A stretch of 64,000 nucleotides of DNA, taken from positions 124,001-188,000 of the forward strand of contig NZ_CADIKK010000005.1 in assembly GCF_902859915.1 (NCBI RefSeq), read 5' to 3'. The notes under the pieces were generated by a model. It had not been told where the DNA came from and searched no databases. It was given only the letters and a program-made list of their open reading frames with translations. Shown here one piece after another: positions 18,990 to 27,121 of this stretch; the stretch's first letter is position 1; every line of letters starts with the position of its first letter. Source of the DNA: Paraburkholderia ultramafica. Lineage in GTDB: Bacteria > Pseudomonadota > Gammaproteobacteria > Burkholderiales > Burkholderiaceae. Made by a program: the position numbers and the translations under genes.

Positions 18990-19653
18990 TCACCCGACGC
19001 TTTCTCGACGCACGCGACTACGGCGCCACTCCAGCAAGTCGGCAATCGATTTCTTGCGATAGCCTGGGACGATCCGAATCGCTGATCCTGCATCGACACG
19101 GCCGGTCTCGACCACGCTCAAATAGACACCGGCGTATCCGCTGAGCAACATATCGGTAACCGCACGCTTGTAACCCATAATCGCATTGAACTTGAAGCAG
19201 GGTGTGCGCGGCGCCGCGCGGCGCCTCTACGCGCAGTACCACGCGGCCGATCACAACACGATCGCCGACCCACAACTCTTCTTCTAGCAGCCCAGTAGTC
19301 GTGAGATTTTCGCCCATCGCACCGAAGGCCAGCGGCACGTCCGCGCCGTCTGCGTTGGCCTCGTGACGTTTTTGCCGCCACCAGTCGTAATGCTCCACCG
19401 GGTACATGTAGACGGCTTTCTCGAGTCCGCCATGGAGGCTAAGATCCGCCTGCTCGTCGCCGGCCAGACCAAGGCGTCCGATTTCGATTTCGACCGGATT
19501 ATCAGTCGTACTGACAGGCCTTTTGCGGATTGCCGATTCGACGACGCGCTCCGGCGATGCACCACCAATGTCGAGAGGCGCCCCCACACCAACACTTATC
19601 GCCAGCACGCGCGCATCCACGACGCTGCCATGCTCGTCTTCGAGGTTGCTCAT
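18990..19653 (-). pseudogene. MOSC-domain protein (YiiM type), frameshifted by a 10-bp tandem duplication
   Basis: The first part encodes a normal MOSC N-terminus (VEIEIGRLGLAGDEQADLSL, HGGLEKAVYMYPVEHYDWW, GAMGENLTTTGL, VGDRVVIG). At EAPR the frame changes because GGCGCCGCGC is present twice in tandem (19206-19215 and 19216-19225 on the + strand). Deleting one copy restores EAPR-TPCFKFNAIMGYK, continuing to YAGVYLSVVETGRVDAGSAIRIV. The conserved Cys of the MOSC domain (TPCFK) lies just after the break, so the product is inactive unless frameshifting or slippage occurs. MOSC proteins carry sulfur to molybdenum cofactor or detoxify N-hydroxylated bases. Confidence 0.88.
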
Positions 19654-19811
19654 AAACTGCGCTCTCCTGATTGCATCGGCAAGACGTCCCAGACCTGCAC
19701 GCTATTCGGGGCGTCCGAAATATGGCCGGGACAAATCGTAGACCGGCTGAAACGCTTTCCGCTCGACGTTCTACATCGACGCCGAGAGGAGTGCTCCGAT
19801 TTCCACCTTGA

Positions 19812-20297
19812 TCAGCCGGTTCGGCCCTTGCTCCAGGCATAACTTGCGAGCAAGAGGCAAAGCAGCGCCGCAGCCAGCACCAGAAGACGAGGCATGTGAC
19901 GCACGGACCACCGTTTGTAGTCGAGCAGTGACTGTTTCGGTGAGGAAGTTGAGTCGGCGCGTGCCAAACGATTGTTCAATGGCAGCATGAGCGTCAAGGT
20001 AAACACGGCAGCCGCGACCCACAGGACGGACGCCGCAACGAGCAGAGAAAAGCCTGGCCCGGTACGGTGCACGACCGCCTCTACGACAAGCAGCACAAGG
20101 CCGAGTACGTTCCAAAGTGGCAGTGGCGTTGCAAGCCGTGCAGTCAGAAGGTGCGCTGCCTTGAGCCGGGCCGGTTCGTCGAGCTCGAGCAAGACCGGGT
20201 TGGCAAAAAGAGTCAGGAATGTCTCAGAGCCGACCAGCAGCCCGATACAAGCTATCGTCGCAAGATTCAGTAACGGGATCATCTCAGGGAAGGACAT
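19812..20297 (-). CDS. DUF1772 family integral membrane protein
   Basis: 161 residues with four hydrophobic segments: LLNLATIACIGLLVGSETF, LPLWNVLGLVLLVVEAVV, LLVAASVLWVAAAVFTLTLM and LLVLAAALLCLLLASYAW. The second half carries the PLNNRLA motif typical of DUF1772 (anthrone-oxygenase-like). Start MSFPEM has GGAG seven bases upstream; the frame extends 39 codons further without support. Lies 113 bp after the carotenoid oxygenase on the same strand, probably in one operon, suggesting a role with a lipophilic substrate or product. Confidence 0.8.
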   Translation of the reverse strand: MSFPEMIPLLNLATIACIGLLVGSETFLTLFANPVLLELDEPARLKAAHLLTARLATPLPLWNVLGLVLLVVEAVVHRTGPGFSLLVAASVLWVAAAVFTLTLMLPLNNRLARADSTSSPKQSLLDYKRWSVRHMPRLLVLAAALLCLLLASYAWSKGRTG

Positions 20298-20410
20298 TTT
20301 GCGCTCCAAAGCGTTGAAATTTGGCGGGTATCCGGAAGTTGACCCAGCCCTCCAAGGTTGTGGACTGCCAGGACGCGGCGTTTGCACACCCCCCCTGGCC
20401 ACTGCCGGTC

Positions 20411-21778
20411 TCATTGATCGTGACTCTCCTTATCCGCCGACCAGCCGCCGTGGAAACCAAACGGCACGCGTACCGGCAACTCGATCGTCGCGACCGGGTC
20501 ACCGGCGAAGTCCTGTGCATGGAGAATGACCACGTCACTGAGGTTGCGATTGCCATCGTAGACGTAGGACATGATCCAGCCATCGTCCTCCTGGGCGGCG
20601 TCCGGGCGTCGCACGAATACCGGCTCCAGCGTCATGCGGCCAGCGCCATAGTCATGCACCTCGGCCGTGCCGCGCACCATATCGTGCTTCATGGCGGGAC
20701 CCGATGAGGCATCCGAGCCCCACCAAGGCGACGTGTAGGCATAGCGGTAAGCCTGTCCTCCGAAGCGGCCGTTGATGCGCGGAAATTCCCGGCCGCGCCA
20801 GTCGAGTCCGGTTTCGCTCAGCAGGCCGCTACGGCGGTCCAGGGTCCAGCGCACGAGCACCGTCTCGCCTTCGTTGGGTCCGTTATGGTCGCGGTCGAAA
20901 CTGCGCGGATGGCGGACCAGATCGATAATCGTCAGGTCGCCCTCGTCATAGGCGTTGACGAAGTGGAAGAGGAAGCAGCGCGGGGCGGCAAACCATTGAA
21001 GGCGCGAAACATCGCCATCCCGTGGCAACAGACCGATCCTTGAATCCTGGCGTTCGTTCCAGATCCACGGGAAGGTCGCCCGCGCGATCTGCGGCTGGAA
21101 AGTCACGGGCAGATCGGGCACCACGATGAATGATGCCGTGAACGCGCAGTCGTGAATCAGCGGGACGTGGGGCAGATCGATGCGCGCCCTGGTCGTCGCG
21201 CGACCGTCCCGGCCGACCGAAACATACCGCACCGGCTCGCCGGCTTCATACGTCAGCGCATGCTGCTCGCCGGTAACTGGATCGAACCTGGGGTGGCCGG
21301 TGAAGCCGGTTTCCAGTGTGCCGCCAAAGTCAGAGCGCGCGACGCTCTCCAGCTCGTAATCGAGTTCGACGGGCAGGGAGCCCGCTTCGACGGTCGCGTA
21401 CAGCCTGTCACCCGCCTGCGTGAAGTTTGTATTGACCGGTCCATCGCGCCGCTGCGCCCCCGGCCCAGGGATCGGCCCACGTCCCAGGGACGCAACCGCA
21501 GCCGCATCCTTCACAAACCGGCTGCGATACCATTCGGCCTTGCCGTCGCGAACCCGCAGGCCATGCGCCATACCTGTCGAGTGAAACCAGTGATAGCGCT
21601 GCGGGTCGGGCACACTCGCCGGATTGGGACCGATCCGCAGCAGGCGGCCGGTCAGTTCCTCGGGGATGGTGCCGGTCACTTTCAGGTCGAAGGCTGTCGT
21701 TTCGACTTCGACCGGAGCGAAATTGTCGGCGAGATACGCGTTCCTGAACGCAGCGGCATTGACGGGTTCGGTGCTCAT
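20411..21778 (-). CDS. Carotenoid oxygenase (RPE65/CCD family)
   Basis: 455 residues. Non-haem Fe(II) oxygenase fold with the four ligating histidines visible in TGHPRFDP, PLIHDCAFT, LFHFVNAYDEGD and the C-terminal PFGFHGGW. Other family blocks are GRLLRIGPNP, WFHSTGMAHGLR and NTNFTQAGDRLYATVE. Enzymes of this family cleave carotenoids, apocarotenoids or stilbenoids such as resveratrol and lignostilbene. Start at MSTEPVNA with GGAG seven bases upstream, not the upstream TTG. Divergent from a TetR regulator across about 100 bp with operator-like repeats. Confidence 0.92.
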   Translation of the reverse strand: MSTEPVNAAAFRNAYLADNFAPVEVETTAFDLKVTGTIPEELTGRLLRIGPNPASVPDPQRYHWFHSTGMAHGLRVRDGKAEWYRSRFVKDAAAVASLGRGPIPGPGAQRRDGPVNTNFTQAGDRLYATVEAGSLPVELDYELESVARSDFGGTLETGFTGHPRFDPVTGEQHALTYEAGEPVRYVSVGRDGRATTRARIDLPHVPLIHDCAFTASFIVVPDLPVTFQPQIARATFPWIWNERQDSRIGLLPRDGDVSRLQWFAAPRCFLFHFVNAYDEGDLTIIDLVRHPRSFDRDHNGPNEGETVLVRWTLDRRSGLLSETGLDWRGREFPRINGRFGGQAYRYAYTSPWWGSDASSGPAMKHDMVRGTAEVHDYGAGRMTLEPVFVRRPDAAQEDDGWIMSYVYDGNRNLSDVVILHAQDFAGDPVATIELPVRVPFGFHGGWSADKESHDQ

Positions 21779-21797
21779 GATGTTCTCCAGTGCCAAT

Positions 21798-21812
21798 GTG
21801 ATGAGTCATCAC
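21798..21812. promoter_or_regulatory. Operator candidate, GTGATGAGTCATCAC
   Basis: Perfect 15-bp palindrome (7-bp arms, one central base) 20 bp upstream of the carotenoid oxygenase start. It suits binding by the divergent TetR protein and would lie in the transcribed or promoter region of the oxygenase. A partly decayed copy is in the duplicated region near 24572. Confidence 0.55.
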
Positions 21813-21823
21813 TTTGACGCCTG

Positions 21824-21870
21824 CTTAACCTGGTGTCAAGAAAAAGTTATACTCCATCACATTGACACCA
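21824..21870 (+). promoter_or_regulatory. tetR promoter with GGTGTCAA...TTGACACC inverted repeat
   Basis: A -35-like TTAACC and a -10-like TATACT are separated by 17 bp, pointing to the TetR gene. The inverted repeat GGTGTCAA/TTGACACC (22-bp spacer) overlaps the promoter and could be a second operator; read on the other strand, the left arm supplies a TTGACA hexamer for the oxygenase. Confidence 0.5.
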
Positions 21871-21877
21871 TGAAGGC

Positions 21878-22468
21878 ATGACGATGAACCGCATGACGAC
21901 AAAAACTCCCGAGAAGAAGCCCCGGACCAGACAGAACTATCACCACGGCGATCTGCGACGCGCATTGCTCGACGCCGGGCGTGAGGAGATCGCTGCAAAC
22001 GGCGCCCAGAGCCTGACGCTTACATCGCTTGCGCGCCGGGCTGGGGTTGCGCAGTCGGCGCCCTACCGTCATTTTGTCGACCGGGATGATCTGCTGGCTG
22101 AGCTGGCGATGGAGGGTTTTCAGGAGCTCTCTAAGGCACTACGCAAGGCGATGGAGTCAGGAGGCAAACGCGGCAACGTCAGGCGGATGGCCGCCGCCTA
22201 CCTTCAGTTCGGGGAGCAGAACGTTGAGCGTTACCGGTTGATGTTCGCCTCGCGCATCGTTCCTGATGCGCCGCCGGAAAGCCCGCTTGGCAAGGCAGCG
22301 GAAGAAAGCTACCAGTTACTGCTCGCGGGTATCGCGGCCGGCGGCCGCACCGGTCCATACGGGTCGGCCACGGCCGTGTGGGCGCAGTTGCACGGACTGG
22401 TGATGCTGAAGGCGGACGGTTTCGTTGAACCGCCGCTCGACACATTGGTTGCGGAGCTTGCTCTTTGA
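21878..22468 (+). CDS. TetR/AcrR family regulator with WHG-type C-terminal domain
   Basis: 196 residues. A basic N-terminal tail (KTPEKKPRTRQNYHHGDLRRALL), then the TetR helix-turn-helix LTLTSLARRAGVAQSAPYRHF. The C-terminal part (YLQFGEQNVERYRLMFASRIV... AVWAQLHGLVMLKADG) is typical of the WHG subgroup. Either the first or the third codon (ATGACGATG) may be the start. Divergent from the carotenoid oxygenase, so a local repressor of that operon is likely; the inducer may be the oxygenase substrate. Confidence 0.9.
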   Translation: MTMNRMTTKTPEKKPRTRQNYHHGDLRRALLDAGREEIAANGAQSLTLTSLARRAGVAQSAPYRHFVDRDDLLAELAMEGFQELSKALRKAMESGGKRGNVRRMAAAYLQFGEQNVERYRLMFASRIVPDAPPESPLGKAAEESYQLLLAGIAAGGRTGPYGSATAVWAQLHGLVMLKADGFVEPPLDTLVAELAL

Positions 22469-22526
22469 TGGATTTGACGCGTCATCGGCATCAAAAGCTC
22501 TTAACGGCAATTTAAAGACCGGCTTG

Positions 22527-23078
22527 CTACCGGGGAACGCCGCGCCTCGCGGTCTCTACGATGGGCAGCACCTCGTGGGCCCATTCGAGCCAACTCTGTT
22601 CTGTCATGATGCCGGCGCGCAGCACCGCATGCTGCAGCTTCTGCGCGGTTGACATGCGGCGCGCTGCAAAGTCGCTCTGTTCGATCTCGAGATAGGTGTC
22701 CAGTCTGGCCTGGTGCTCTGCCATGAGCCGGCGGATTTCCTGATCAACCCCATGCGGGCCAATCACGGCCTCCGCCCTGAGCTTGATCAGCAGGGCCCGG
22801 CTGGCATCGCCATCCGTCACTGGCTCCGACACCCAGCGTGCCAGTTCGGCCTTTCCCGGCGGCAGCACCTGGTACAGCCGGCGCCGCCGCTTTCCCTCTT
22901 CGTTGTCGTCGATCGCAAGTATCCAGCCCGCCTCGGCCATCCGGCCGAGTTCGCGATAGATCTGCTGATGGCTGGCATGCCAGAAATAGCCGATTGACCT
23001 GTCAAAGCGACGCGCAAGATCGTAGCCGGTGGAAGGCCTTTCCAGCAGCGAAGTAAGAAGGGCATGTTGAATAGACAT
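22527..23078 (-). CDS. PadR family transcriptional regulator
   Basis: 183 residues. N-terminal PadR winged helix (ALLTSLLERPSTGYDLARRFDRSIGYFWHASHQQIYRELGRMAEAGWI... RRRLYQVLPPGKAEL) and a C-terminal helical dimerisation domain (residues about 95-180). PadR proteins commonly repress phenolic-acid or fatty-acid genes. The divergent control region carries two copies of a TGCA-type operator; the genes it once controlled (23287 onward) are now fragments, so the regulator may be an orphan. Confidence 0.9.
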   Translation of the reverse strand: MSIQHALLTSLLERPSTGYDLARRFDRSIGYFWHASHQQIYRELGRMAEAGWILAIDDNEEGKRRRRLYQVLPPGKAELARWVSEPVTDGDASRALLIKLRAEAVIGPHGVDQEIRRLMAEHQARLDTYLEIEQSDFAARRMSTAQKLQHAVLRAGIMTEQSWLEWAHEVLPIVETARRGVPR

Positions 23079-23121
23079 GGCCGCTATTTTAACGGCTAGC
23101 GGTCGGGCCGGGAAAAATCTT

Positions 23122-23137
23122 GTGCATCCAGTTGCAT
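23122..23137. promoter_or_regulatory. PadR operator candidate, copy 1
   Basis: GTGCATCCAGTTGCAT, one half conserved with copy 2. It is 44 bp upstream of the PadR start and 41 bp (about four helical turns) from copy 2, a spacing that would favour cooperative binding or looping. Confidence 0.55.
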
Positions 23138-23162
23138 ATCGAACAGCAGCCGGCTATTCTTT

Positions 23163-23178
23163 ATGCAACCAGTTGCAT
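23163..23178. promoter_or_regulatory. PadR operator candidate, copy 2
   Basis: ATGCAAC-CA-GTTGCAT, perfect 7-bp arms. The ATGCAAnnnnTTGCAT form is like sites described for PadR-family repressors. It lies between the PadR gene and the broken downstream genes. Confidence 0.6.
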
Positions 23179-23286
23179 ATTAATTGACCGTGCGGCAGCG
23201 TGGATTCCTGGAATCATCAATGCACGGCAGCAAGAACGGCCATGCAGCGAGGACGACCGCCGATGGCTCTCATTGAGGAGACCTAT

Positions 23287-23448
23287 ATGGAAGAAAACCG
23301 ATTGTCCGACGCCGCGCAGCGCACGCTGTCAGCCTGGCACCATCTTCTTCAACGCAATGCGATGGACGAACTGGACCCGCTGCTGTCCGACAACATCGTG
23401 TTTCGCTCGCCGGTGGCCCACACCCCTTATCCGGGTAAAGCCGCCATC
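23287..23448 (+). pseudogene. NTF2-like protein, 5' fragment
   Basis: Starts MEENRLSDAAQRTLSAWHHL after a good GAGGAG ribosome-binding site, and reads as an NTF2-like N-terminus (LDPLLSDNIVFRSPVAHTPYPGKAAI, about 54 residues). The sequence then switches abruptly to an acyl-CoA synthetase C-terminus in another frame, so only the first half of the protein remains. Its promoter region holds the PadR operators, so it was probably the first gene of a PadR-controlled operon. Confidence 0.75.
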
Positions 23449-24019
23449 AAGCCACCCGGGTTCGGCTGGCCGCCCCTTGCCGGATGCCGAGGTGCGCATC
23501 CCGGACCAGGATGGCAAGGTCCTACCACCAGGCGAGATCGGCCAGATCTACGTGCGCCATCACGCGCTGCCGGACTTCACCTATATCAACCGGCCGCAGG
23601 CCCGCCAGGCGATCGAGCGCGATGGGCTGGTGACGCTCGGCGACATAGGCTACCTGGACGATGATGGCTTCCTGCAAATCTGCGACCGCAAGGCCGACAT
23701 GATCATTTCCGGCGGGGTCAACGTCTATCCGGCGGAGATCGAATCGGTGTTGCTCACCATGCCCGACATTGACGACTGCGCCGTGCTCGGCATACCCCAC
23801 ACCGAATTCGGCGAAGCAATCGCCGCGGCGGTCCAGTCGCATCCCGGCACACGGATCGACGCTGCCGCGGTTGAAGCCTTTCTGCGCGAGCGCATCGCGA
23901 ACTACAAGGTGCCTCGCATTGTCGACGTCCACCAATAGCTGCCACGGGAAGACACTGGCAAGATCTTCAAGCGCAAACTGCGCGATCTGTACTGGAAGGG
24001 CCAAACGCGCCACATCTGA
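23446..24019 (+). pseudogene. Acyl-CoA synthetase (AMP-forming), C-terminal fragment with in-frame stop
   Basis: About 190 C-terminal residues of an ANL-family ligase: GSAGRPLPDAEVRI, GEIGQIYVR, GLVTLGDIGYLDDDGFLQICDRKADMIISGG with the hinge Asp/Arg, VNVYPAEIESVL, NYKVPRIVDVHQ. A TAG at 23936-23938 interrupts the frame, yet the same frame continues for 26 codons with the expected ending, including the catalytic lysine motif DTGKIFKRKLRDLYW, to a normal stop. The N-terminal adenylation core is absent. Non-functional. Confidence 0.85.
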
Positions 24020-24111
24020 GGGTCAATGCGGGCAAGTTCGCTGACGGCTTCACGCAGGGGCGGCGGGAACAAATCCGATACTACTAAAGCAACCACCGCA
24101 GGCGGCTCCTG

Positions 24112-24478
24112 CTAGTCCCTTCCCCACGGCGGCGCATTCTCGAGATGGACCCGCAGCCACCCCGCTAAAGCAGCGACCTGAGGCAGTTGCTGCCGTCGTT
24201 TCGGAAGGAGCGCTTTAAGCCACGTGGCACGCAGCGGAAAATCAAGAAGCAATGACTCGAGCCTACCGTCGGCAACCCCAGCCTTCGCGAGGTACGTGGG
24301 AAGGACAGCGATGCCGTTGCCCGCGCAGGCGGCGGCAAACAGCATGGAATTGTCGTTCGCGATCAGCTTCTGCGGCACGTCGACCGCGATAGGACCACGC
24401 GGACTTTCAAATTGCCAGGATGGTCCCTTCGGCCTGAAAACCAGACAGTCGTGGTCCGAGATCGCGCGGATGCTCGTT
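24112..24478 (-). pseudogene. LysR regulator, C-terminal fragment
   Basis: About 120 residues of a LysR effector-binding domain (ISDHDCLVF, LIANDNSMLFAAACAGNGIAVLPTYLAKAGVADGRLESLL, then PQVAALAGWLRVHLENAPPW). The DNA-binding domain and first half of the effector domain are missing; in their place is the 5' end of a carotenoid oxygenase gene. Confidence 0.82.
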
Positions 24479-24554
24479 CGACTTCGATTGGAGTGAAATT
24501 GGCCACGGCATATGCATTGCTGGACGCGACGACATCGATGGGTTCGGTGATCAT
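24478..24554 (-). pseudogene. Carotenoid oxygenase, 5' fragment (paralogue of the intact gene)
   Basis: MITEPIDVVASSNAYAVANF then TPIEVE, aligned to MSTEPVNAAAFRNAYLADNF then APVEVE of the intact enzyme at 21778. After about 26 codons the frame enters LysR sequence. Diverged enough from the intact copy that it is not a recent duplication. Confidence 0.82.
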
Positions 24555-24652
24555 TGTGTCTCCAACTCAATGTGAGTCGTCATCACTTTGACATCTGCTC
24601 AACACGGCGTCAAGAAAAGTTATACTCCATCACATCACATTGAGATCATGAA
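24555..24652. repeat. Diverged second copy of the carotenoid oxygenase/tetR control region
   Basis: Aligns along its length with 21779-21873: shared blocks include GTCATCACTTTGAC, GTCAAGAAAAGTTATACTCC, CATCACATTGA and ATCATGAAGGC. Both the -10-like TATACT and the start-proximal ATGAAGGC are kept, but no TetR gene follows. The 15-bp palindrome is degraded here (GTGAGTCGTCATCAC). Confidence 0.82.
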
Positions 24653-24736
24653 GGCGACTGCCGCCGTTACAACTGCTTTGATGCTTCCCATTTGGCTTAC
24701 GCCAAACATTCGCGGTAGTTCAGGTATGGCACCGGG

Positions 24737-24773
24737 CACAGGGCGTCCCAATGGGTGTCTTGGACGCCCTGTG
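24737..24773. terminator. Strong hairpin downstream of the catalase
   Basis: Perfect 12-bp stem CACAGGGCGTCC/GGACGCCCTGTG with a 13-nt loop, 29 bp past the catalase stop. No T-run on either side, so it may be a factor-assisted terminator or mRNA stabiliser. Confidence 0.55.
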
Positions 24774-24801
24774 TCTTCCGGTCTGATCCTGCCGGCCGCG
24801 A

Positions 24802-26247
24802 TCACTTACTCTCAAGCGTCTCGATTGCCCTGGCAACGCCCGAGCCGTAAGCAGGATCCGCCTTAGCGCAGTGCGCGATATGCAACTGCTGGATCGGTTT
24901 CGATACGCCGTTGAGCGCTCGCGCCGTGTTATCGAACAAGGTCTGCTGCTGCTCTGCCGTCATCTTGCGGAACAGTGCGCCCGGCTGTGAATAGTAATCG
25001 TCGTCGACACGATGGTTCCAGTGATCGGCCAAGCCTTCGATCGACAAAGGCGGTTCGCGATAGTCGGGTTGTTCCTGCCATTCGCCCCGCGTATTCGGTT
25101 CATACGGCGTGGCGCCCCCCATATTGGCATCGACGCGCAACAGTCCGTCGCGATGGTAGCTGTGCACGTACTTCGCCCCTCGCGGCGCGTTCACCGGAAT
25201 CTGATGGTAGTTGACACTGAGGCGATAGCGCTGCGCGTCTCCATACGAGAACAAACGGCCCTGCAACATCTTGTCGGGCGAGAAACTGATACCAGGTATC
25301 ACGTTGGCAGGGGCAAAAGCGGCCTGCTCAACATCGGCAAAGTGATTGTCTGGATTACGGTTCAGCTCCATCACGCCGACTTCGATCAGCGGATAGTCAC
25401 TCTTCGGCCAGACCTTGGTCAAATCGAACGGATTGATCGGATAGCTACCCGCGTCCTTCTCCGGCATGATCTGCACATACAAGGTCCAGCGCGGAAACTC
25501 CTTGCGTTCAATCGCTTCGTACAGGTCGCGATGGTGCGTTTCTCGATCGCGACCTACAAGCGCTTCGGCTTGCGCGTCCGTCAGGTTTTCAATCCCCTGC
25601 TGCGAACGAAAATGGAACTTCACCCAGAAGCGTTCCTGCGCCGCACTAATGAAGCTAAAGGTGTGACTGCCGAACCCATGCATGTTGCGGAACGTCTTCG
25701 GAATGCCGCGTTCGCTCATGACGATCGTAATCTGATGGAGTGCTTCCGGCAGTTGCGTCCAGAAATCCCAGTTGCTCTCCGCGCTGCGCAAACCAGTGCG
25801 CGGATCGCGCTTGATCGCATGGTTCAGGTCCGGGAATTTCAACGGATCACGCAGGAAGAACACCGGCGTGTTGTTGCCCACCAGGTCCCAGTTACCTTCT
25901 TCAGTGTAGAACTTCAACGCGAAACCGCGGATGTCACGCTCTGCGTCGGCTGCGCCGCGTTCGCCTGCAACGGTTGAAAAGCGCGCGAACATCTCAGTCT
26001 TCTTGCCGACTTCGGAAAAGATCGCCGCCCGCGTGTATTTCGTAATGTCGTGGGTGACCGTGAAGGTACCGAATGCGCCGGATCCTTTCGCGTGCATACG
26101 ACGTTCAGGAATCACTTCACGGTCGAAGTGAGCGAGCTTCTCGAGAAACCATACGTCTTCAAGCAGTGCCGGCCCGCGAGGACCGGCGGTGCGAATATTC
26201 TGATTATCGACGACGGGTGCGCCAAAAACAGTAGTGAGCTTTTTCAT
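24802..26247 (-). CDS. katA: Monofunctional haem catalase, small-subunit type
   Basis: Converts hydrogen peroxide to water and oxygen. 481 residues, the usual length for clade 3. Catalytic His52 is in [15 protein letters not shown]; the distal Asn lies in [16 protein letters not shown]; the proximal haem-ligand Tyr is in [13 protein letters not shown]. No signal peptide, so cytoplasmic. It follows the HD-domain gene by 69 bp on the same strand and probably shares its promoter, which carries an OxyR-like element. Confidence 0.95.
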   Translation of the reverse strand: MKKLTTVFGAPVVDNQNIRTAGPRGPALLEDVWFLEKLAHFDREVIPERRMHAKGSGAFGTFTVTHDITKYTRAAIFSEVGKKTEMFARFSTVAGERGAADAERDIRGFALKFYTEEGNWDLVGNNTPVFFLRDPLKFPDLNHAIKRDPRTGLRSAESNWDFWTQLPEALHQITIVMSERGIPKTFRNMHGFGSHTFSFISAAQERFWVKFHFRSQQGIENLTDAQAEALVGRDRETHHRDLYEAIERKEFPRWTLYVQIMPEKDAGSYPINPFDLTKVWPKSDYPLIEVGVMELNRNPDNHFADVEQAAFAPANVIPGISFSPDKMLQGRLFSYGDAQRYRLSVNYHQIPVNAPRGAKYVHSYHRDGLLRVDANMGGATPYEPNTRGEWQEQPDYREPPLSIEGLADHWNHRVDDDYYSQPGALFRKMTAEQQQTLFDNTARALNGVSKPIQQLHIAHCAKADPAYGSGVARAIETLESK

Positions 26248-26316
26248 CAGAGATCCTGTATCAACCCGATATGACAGCCTTGGTCATGACCGGTATGAAA
26301 TTTTCGAAGGTCGGCA

Positions 26317-27027
26317 TCAGTCGCCTTGCGCCGCTGCGCCTGCGTTGCACGTGCAGCCACCATGATGAGCGTGATCGGCGTTACTGTCGTCCCACGCGGA
26401 GCCAAGAATGATCTGGCAGAAGTTCAGACGCTTGTACGACGGATCACGAAGCGCGAGCACATCGGCCTTGACGTTGCCGAATGTCGTCTCGGGTTTCTTG
26501 ATCGTCCCCTGCGCAAACGCATCGATGATGCCGTTCTTGAACGTCTTCTCGCGCGGGTGCGCAGCGACCACCTGGCTGCGTTGTTCGTCGCTGAACTCGT
26601 GGTAGGCCAGACCCAGCACGTCCATCTCGACCCCGGCAGTCACGAGCGCGACAACCGGCTTCATGTGTTCGGGGACGCCCGGCGTCGTATGCAGTGCGAT
26701 CGAAGCCCACACCTGTTCGATGTCGTACTCGTTCATGCGGTGCTGCGTCATGAAATCGCGCGCGGCATTGGCGCCGTCCACTTCAAAGCGGCAACGCTCG
26801 CTGCTGTACGCTGGCATCAGGCCCATGTCGTGGAACATCGCGCCGAGGTACAGCAGTTCCGGGTCGTACTTCAGACCCTTGCGGTTTCCGCTCAGCGCTC
26901 CGAACAGGAATACCCGCCGCGAATGGTTGTACAGCAAGTCGGTTTCGGTATCGCGTACCAGTTCCGTGGCAGCACGTGCGATTGCGCTATCGGGTATCTT
27001 GATGCCTGCGATGATCGTATTGGTCAT
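26317..27027 (-). CDS. HD-domain protein (cyanamide hydratase/Ddi2-like)
   Basis: 236 residues. HD metal-site residues are His35 in YNHSRRVFLFG and His66-Asp67 in LGAMFHDMGL, with further histidines in SIALHTTPG. The N-H-S-x-R-V signature is the one seen in the cyanamide hydratase/Ddi2 branch of HD proteins, which hydrate small nitriles. The C-terminal tail DHAHHGGCTCNAG looks metal binding. Upstream of catalase in a likely two-gene operon. Enzyme activity is unproven; a phosphohydrolase role is possible. Confidence 0.8.
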   Translation of the reverse strand: MTNTIIAGIKIPDSAIARAATELVRDTETDLLYNHSRRVFLFGALSGNRKGLKYDPELLYLGAMFHDMGLMPAYSSERCRFEVDGANAARDFMTQHRMNEYDIEQVWASIALHTTPGVPEHMKPVVALVTAGVEMDVLGLAYHEFSDEQRSQVVAAHPREKTFKNGIIDAFAQGTIKKPETTFGNVKADVLALRDPSYKRLNFCQIILGSAWDDSNADHAHHGGCTCNAGAAAQGD

Positions 27028-27121
27028 TTCGATTCCTTCACTGATTAGTGTGTGGAAGACACGTGTCCTCCAGACGTCCGCTTTGTACTCCCTCGACTCC
27101 CGTCTGATGAACTGGTGCGAA

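Noticed and set aside
18603..19085. 160-codon + strand open frame
   Set aside because: No motif or ribosome-binding site, and its 3' part overlaps the MOSC gene in antisense.
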